A stretch of DNA of 64,000 nt from QGON01 sp963691905 (GTDB lineage: Bacteria > Pseudomonadota > Gammaproteobacteria > Chromatiales > Chromatiaceae), in NCBI GenBank assembly GCA_963691905.1, contig OY829894.1, forward strand, positions 496,001-560,000, given 5' to 3'. Position numbers and translations under genes: made by a program. Positions 61,480-64,000 of the stretch are shown here, piece by piece. Below the pieces are notes generated by a model. It was not told the DNA's origin. It was given only the letters and a program-made list of their open reading frames with translations, and ran no database searches. How positions within the stretch are numbered: the stretch's first letter is position 1; every line of letters begins with the position of its first letter.

Positions 61480-62904
61480 ATGAAATCCCTTAACCCCCCC
61501 TTGATGCAGTGGACGATTCTTGTCCTGGTTGCTCTGCTGAGCATCCCGGCGCAGGCGCAACTGCCGGACTTTACAGGCCTTGCGACGAAAAATGCACCAT
61601 CGGTAGTCAATATCAGTACTCATCAGCAGCAGAACATCCGTCAGCAGATGCGCCGATTCAATATCCCGGAGATCCCGGATGACAACCCTTTTGGTGAACT
61701 GCTGAAGCGATTTCTCGATGAACATGGAAATCTGCAAGAGGACGAGGTGGAGAAACAGTCTCTCGGCTCAGGTTTCATCATATCTCCTGATGGTTATATT
61801 CTCACCAACAACCATGTCGTTGCGGAAGCGGACGAAATCATCGTCAGGATGCATAATCGCCGTGAATATGTCGCCAGTCTGATTGGCACAGACGAGCGCA
61901 GTGATGTGGCGCTGATCAAGATCGAAGCCACGGATCTTCCTGTGGTGAAGGTCGGCAGTTCAAAAGAGTTGAAAGTTGGTGAATGGGTATTGGCCATCGG
62001 CTCTCCTTTTGGCTTCGATCATTCGGTAACCGCCGGTATCGTCAGTGCAAAAGGGCGAAGCCTGCCGAGCGAGAACTATGTGCCCTTCATTCAAACCGAT
62101 GTCGCCATCAATCCAGGCAATTCAGGTGGCCCGCTCTTCAATCTCAAGGGTGAAGTGGTTGGGGTGAACTCCCAGATCTACAGCCGTTCCGGTGGGTTCA
62201 TGGGACTCTCTTTTGCAATCCCCATCGACGTGGCGATGAATGTGGCGGATCAGTTGAAGACCCGTGGCCGTGTGAGTCGTGGTTGGCTGGGGGTGTTGAT
62301 TCAGGATGTCACGGGGGAACTTGCCGAAAGTTTCCACATGTCCCGTCCGCGTGGGGCCTTGGTTGCCAGAGTGTTGCCTGGCAGTCCTTCCTCCCAAGCA
62401 GGCCTGCAAGTGGGTGACGTAATACTCAAGTATAATGGTACCGAATTGCGCAGCTCATCCGAATTGCCGCCGCTGGTCGGCAGCAGTCGTGTTGATCGCC
62501 CTGCACGGCTGGAGGTATTGCGTGGCGGAGAGAATATCACCGTCATGGTCAATATAGGCGAGTTGCCACCTGAGGAGGCTGTTCAACTGGCCCAGCAGGT
62601 GAAGCCGAAAGTTACGAAAAACCGGCTTGGCGTGACTGTCTCCAACCTTACCGAAGAGCATCTCAGTCAGTTGACGCTACCAGCAGGTCAGGGGGTAATG
62701 GTTGATTCGGTGACGGGTAATGAAGCGCGTGAGGCAGGCGTCAGGGAAGGTGATGTCATCATGATGTTGAATAACAATAATGTTGAGAATGCGAAGCAGT
62801 TCGGGCAGTTGGTCAAAAGGTTGCCTGAAGGCAAGACGGTCGCCTTGCTGGTACACCGTACCTCTGGCCCCATGTTCCTGGCTCTGCGTGTCCCGAAGGA
62901 ATGA
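61480..62904 (+). CDS. mucD: Periplasmic serine protease DegP/MucD (DegQ-like)
   Basis: The 474-residue protease has a signal peptide (ends about residue 26), a trypsin-like domain with the catalytic triad NNHVV (His), SDVALIK (Asp) and GNSGG (Ser), and two PDZ domains (GWLGVLIQDV and GVMVDSVTGNEAREAGV). It removes misfolded periplasmic proteins. Its position after rseC matches mucD of Pseudomonas algU-mucABCD. The ATG at 61480 has AAGGAG 7 bases upstream. Confidence 0.95.
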   Translation: MKSLNPPLMQWTILVLVALLSIPAQAQLPDFTGLATKNAPSVVNISTHQQQNIRQQMRRFNIPEIPDDNPFGELLKRFLDEHGNLQEDEVEKQSLGSGFIISPDGYILTNNHVVAEADEIIVRMHNRREYVASLIGTDERSDVALIKIEATDLPVVKVGSSKELKVGEWVLAIGSPFGFDHSVTAGIVSAKGRSLPSENYVPFIQTDVAINPGNSGGPLFNLKGEVVGVNSQIYSRSGGFMGLSFAIPIDVAMNVADQLKTRGRVSRGWLGVLIQDVTGELAESFHMSRPRGALVARVLPGSPSSQAGLQVGDVILKYNGTELRSSSELPPLVGSSRVDRPARLEVLRGGENITVMVNIGELPPEEAVQLAQQVKPKVTKNRLGVTVSNLTEEHLSQLTLPAGQGVMVDSVTGNEAREAGVREGDVIMMLNNNNVENAKQFGQLVKRLPEGKTVALLVHRTSGPMFLALRVPKE

Positions 62905-63143
62905 CACCACTGAAACTGTTCTATCGTGACGGTTGTCACCTATGTGAAGATATGCTGGAACAACTGCAGCAGCTCCAGAGGGAGCAGATGTTTCCTCTGG
63001 AGTTGGTCGATATAGACCGCGATCCAGCGACGCAGGCCAGATATAACGACTTTGTACCGGTGCTCGAAAATGGTGATGGAATCCGGTTGAGTGAGTATTT
63101 TCTCGATGAAGCCGGACTGCGGCGCTATTTGCAGGGAGGCTGA
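62901..63143 (+). CDS. Small glutaredoxin/thioredoxin-fold protein
   Basis: The 80-residue protein has a redox motif GCHLCEDM (CxxC, near residue 12), matching the glutaredoxin-like DUF836 family. Its function is not known; it may exchange disulfides. Its ATG overlaps the mucD stop by 4 bases, so it is coupled to the protease gene. Confidence 0.85.
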   Translation: MTPLKLFYRDGCHLCEDMLEQLQQLQREQMFPLELVDIDRDPATQARYNDFVPVLENGDGIRLSEYFLDEAGLRRYLQGG

Positions 63144-63195
63144 TTTGGTATAGTTGTCGCCTTTTGCGGCATCTGCGCTCACCTGGGCTGGTTTC

Positions 63196-63211
63196 AGGAA
63201 CGGAGGTTCCT
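63196..63211 (+). repeat. Small hairpin in the lepA leader
   Basis: AGGAAC-ggag-GTTCCT is a perfect 6-bp stem with a 4-base loop, 27 bases before the lepA start. Read on the minus strand it starts GTAGGAAC, like family C at 44479. Confidence 0.55.
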
Positions 63212-63238
63212 ACCACTGGCCCGGATATCATCAACTCC

Positions 63239-64000
63239 ATGACAGATTTGCAACACATACGGAATTTTTCCATCATTGCCCATATTGATCACGGCAAATC
63301 CACGATTGCAGATCGTTTCATACAGCTGTGCGGTGGACTGAGCGAACGCGAAATGGAGTCGCAAGTACTTGATTCCATGGATCTGGAACGGGAACGGGGC
63401 ATCACCATCAAGGCCCAGAGCGTCACGCTGGACTATACGGCGAAGGATGGCGAGACCTACCAACTCAACTTTATCGATACCCCAGGCCATGTGGATTTCT
63501 CATACGAGGTTTCCCGTTCCCTGGCAGCCTGCGAAGGGGCTCTGCTGGTGGTCGATGCCGCGCAGGGGGTAGAAGCCCAGAGCGTGGCCAACTGCTATAC
63601 CGCCATCGAACAGGGACTCGAAGTGATGCCGGTACTGAACAAGATCGACCTGCCCTCGGCGGAACCGGAGCGGGTGATCAACGAGATCGAAGAGATCATC
63701 GGCATCGATGCGTCCGAAGCCATCAACGTTAGCGCCAAGACCGGTCTGGGCATCAATGATCTGCTGGAGGATCTGGTCAAGAGGATTCCTCCACCGGAAG
63801 GTGATTCGGATGCCCCGCTACAGGCACTGATCATTGACTCCTGGTTCGACCCCTATGTGGGGGTTATCTCTATGATCCGGGTGGTGAATGGTTCAATCAA
63901 ACCCAAGGACAAGATGTTTATTATGTCCACGGAGCGGACCTATCAAGTGGAAAAAGTGGGTGTTTTTACGCCCAAGCGGCTCAACAGAGCTGTGCTGGGT
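63239..64000 (+). CDS. lepA: Elongation factor 4 LepA, 3' end outside the window
   Basis: Only the first 254 residues are visible: a translation GTPase with G1 AHIDHGKST, the switch segment RERGITIKAQ, G3 DTPGHVDF and G4 NKIDLPSAEP, and the start of domain II. LepA acts on stalled ribosomes. The ATG at 63239 gives the normal N-terminus (TDLQHIRNFSIIAHIDHG). The order rseC-mucD-lepA is conserved in gammaproteobacteria. The gene is cut by the window end. Confidence 0.96.
   Translation, partial: MTDLQHIRNFSIIAHIDHGKSTIADRFIQLCGGLSEREMESQVLDSMDLERERGITIKAQSVTLDYTAKDGETYQLNFIDTPGHVDFSYEVSRSLAACEGALLVVDAAQGVEAQSVANCYTAIEQGLEVMPVLNKIDLPSAEPERVINEIEEIIGIDASEAINVSAKTGLGINDLLEDLVKRIPPPEGDSDAPLQALIIDSWFDPYVGVISMIRVVNGSIKPKDKMFIMSTERTYQVEKVGVFTPKRLNRAVLG

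Overview
The window looks like chromosome of a gammaproteobacterium, most likely a sulfur-oxidising, facultatively chemolithoautotrophic member of the Chromatiales or a similar group. The basis is the conserved nadB | rpoE-rseABC-mucD-lepA block, the ubiG-gph-yciK block, recCBD, an Isp-type [NiFe] hydrogenase operon arranged as in purple sulfur bacteria (hynS-isp1-isp2-hynL), and a homo-oligomeric ATP sulfurylase. The genus is an inference. I see no rRNA, tRNA, CRISPR array, prophage or insertion sequence with a transposase.

Layout. 1-2150: end of a glycosyltransferase gene and a membrane acyltransferase (surface polysaccharide). 2160-5348 (minus): ubiG, gph, a squalene/phytoene-synthase-like gene and yciK, with a very large hairpin before yciK. 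5408-6964: SulP anion transporter. 7166-8800: chemoreceptor 1. 8894-17624 (minus): a complete fatty-acid beta-oxidation operon (NlpC/P60-like protein, fadE, fadI, fadJ, acyl-CoA ligase). 17910-24413: a GGDEF-EAL c-di-GMP enzyme and chemoreceptors 2 and 3. 24423-33047: hydrogenase region, with hypC-hypA-hypB-hypD on minus and protease, hupH-like, hynS, isp1, isp2, hynL on plus. 33160-39278: tpm, hrpA, ychJ, lytic transglycosylase. 39387-43157 (minus): DUF1631, PilZ, glycosyltransferase 2. 43598-44464: HDOD protein. 44672-53240: recC-recB-recD. 53567-54757: sat. 54970-55815: PEP-CTERM protein. 56270-56734: bacteriohemerythrin. 56877-58505: nadB. 58687-64000: rpoE-rseA-rseB-rseC-mucD-glutaredoxin-lepA (lepA cut by the window end).

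How the genes work together. The Isp-type hydrogenase should pass electrons from H2 through HynS to the cytochrome b Isp1 and the HdrD-like Isp2. An FNR-like box in front of its operon suggests control by oxygen. HypE and HypF are not here and must be encoded elsewhere. All three chemoreceptor genes and the GGDEF-EAL gene have FliA (sigma-28)-type promoters with exactly the canonical 11-base spacing, which ties chemotaxis and c-di-GMP turnover to the flagellar regulon. The PEP-CTERM gene has a clear sigma-54 promoter. The sigma-E operon has a plausible sigma-E autoregulatory promoter.

The most unusual signals are: (i) two genes whose conserved N-terminus lies upstream of any ATG/GTG/TTG, implying AUA and AUC/CUG starts or start-codon mutations; (ii) several families of dispersed palindromes at gene ends, one of which has become part of a coding sequence; (iii) a roughly 195-base near-perfect hairpin; and (iv) a chemoreceptor with a very histidine-rich sensory region. 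I did not find a clearly new multi-gene system.
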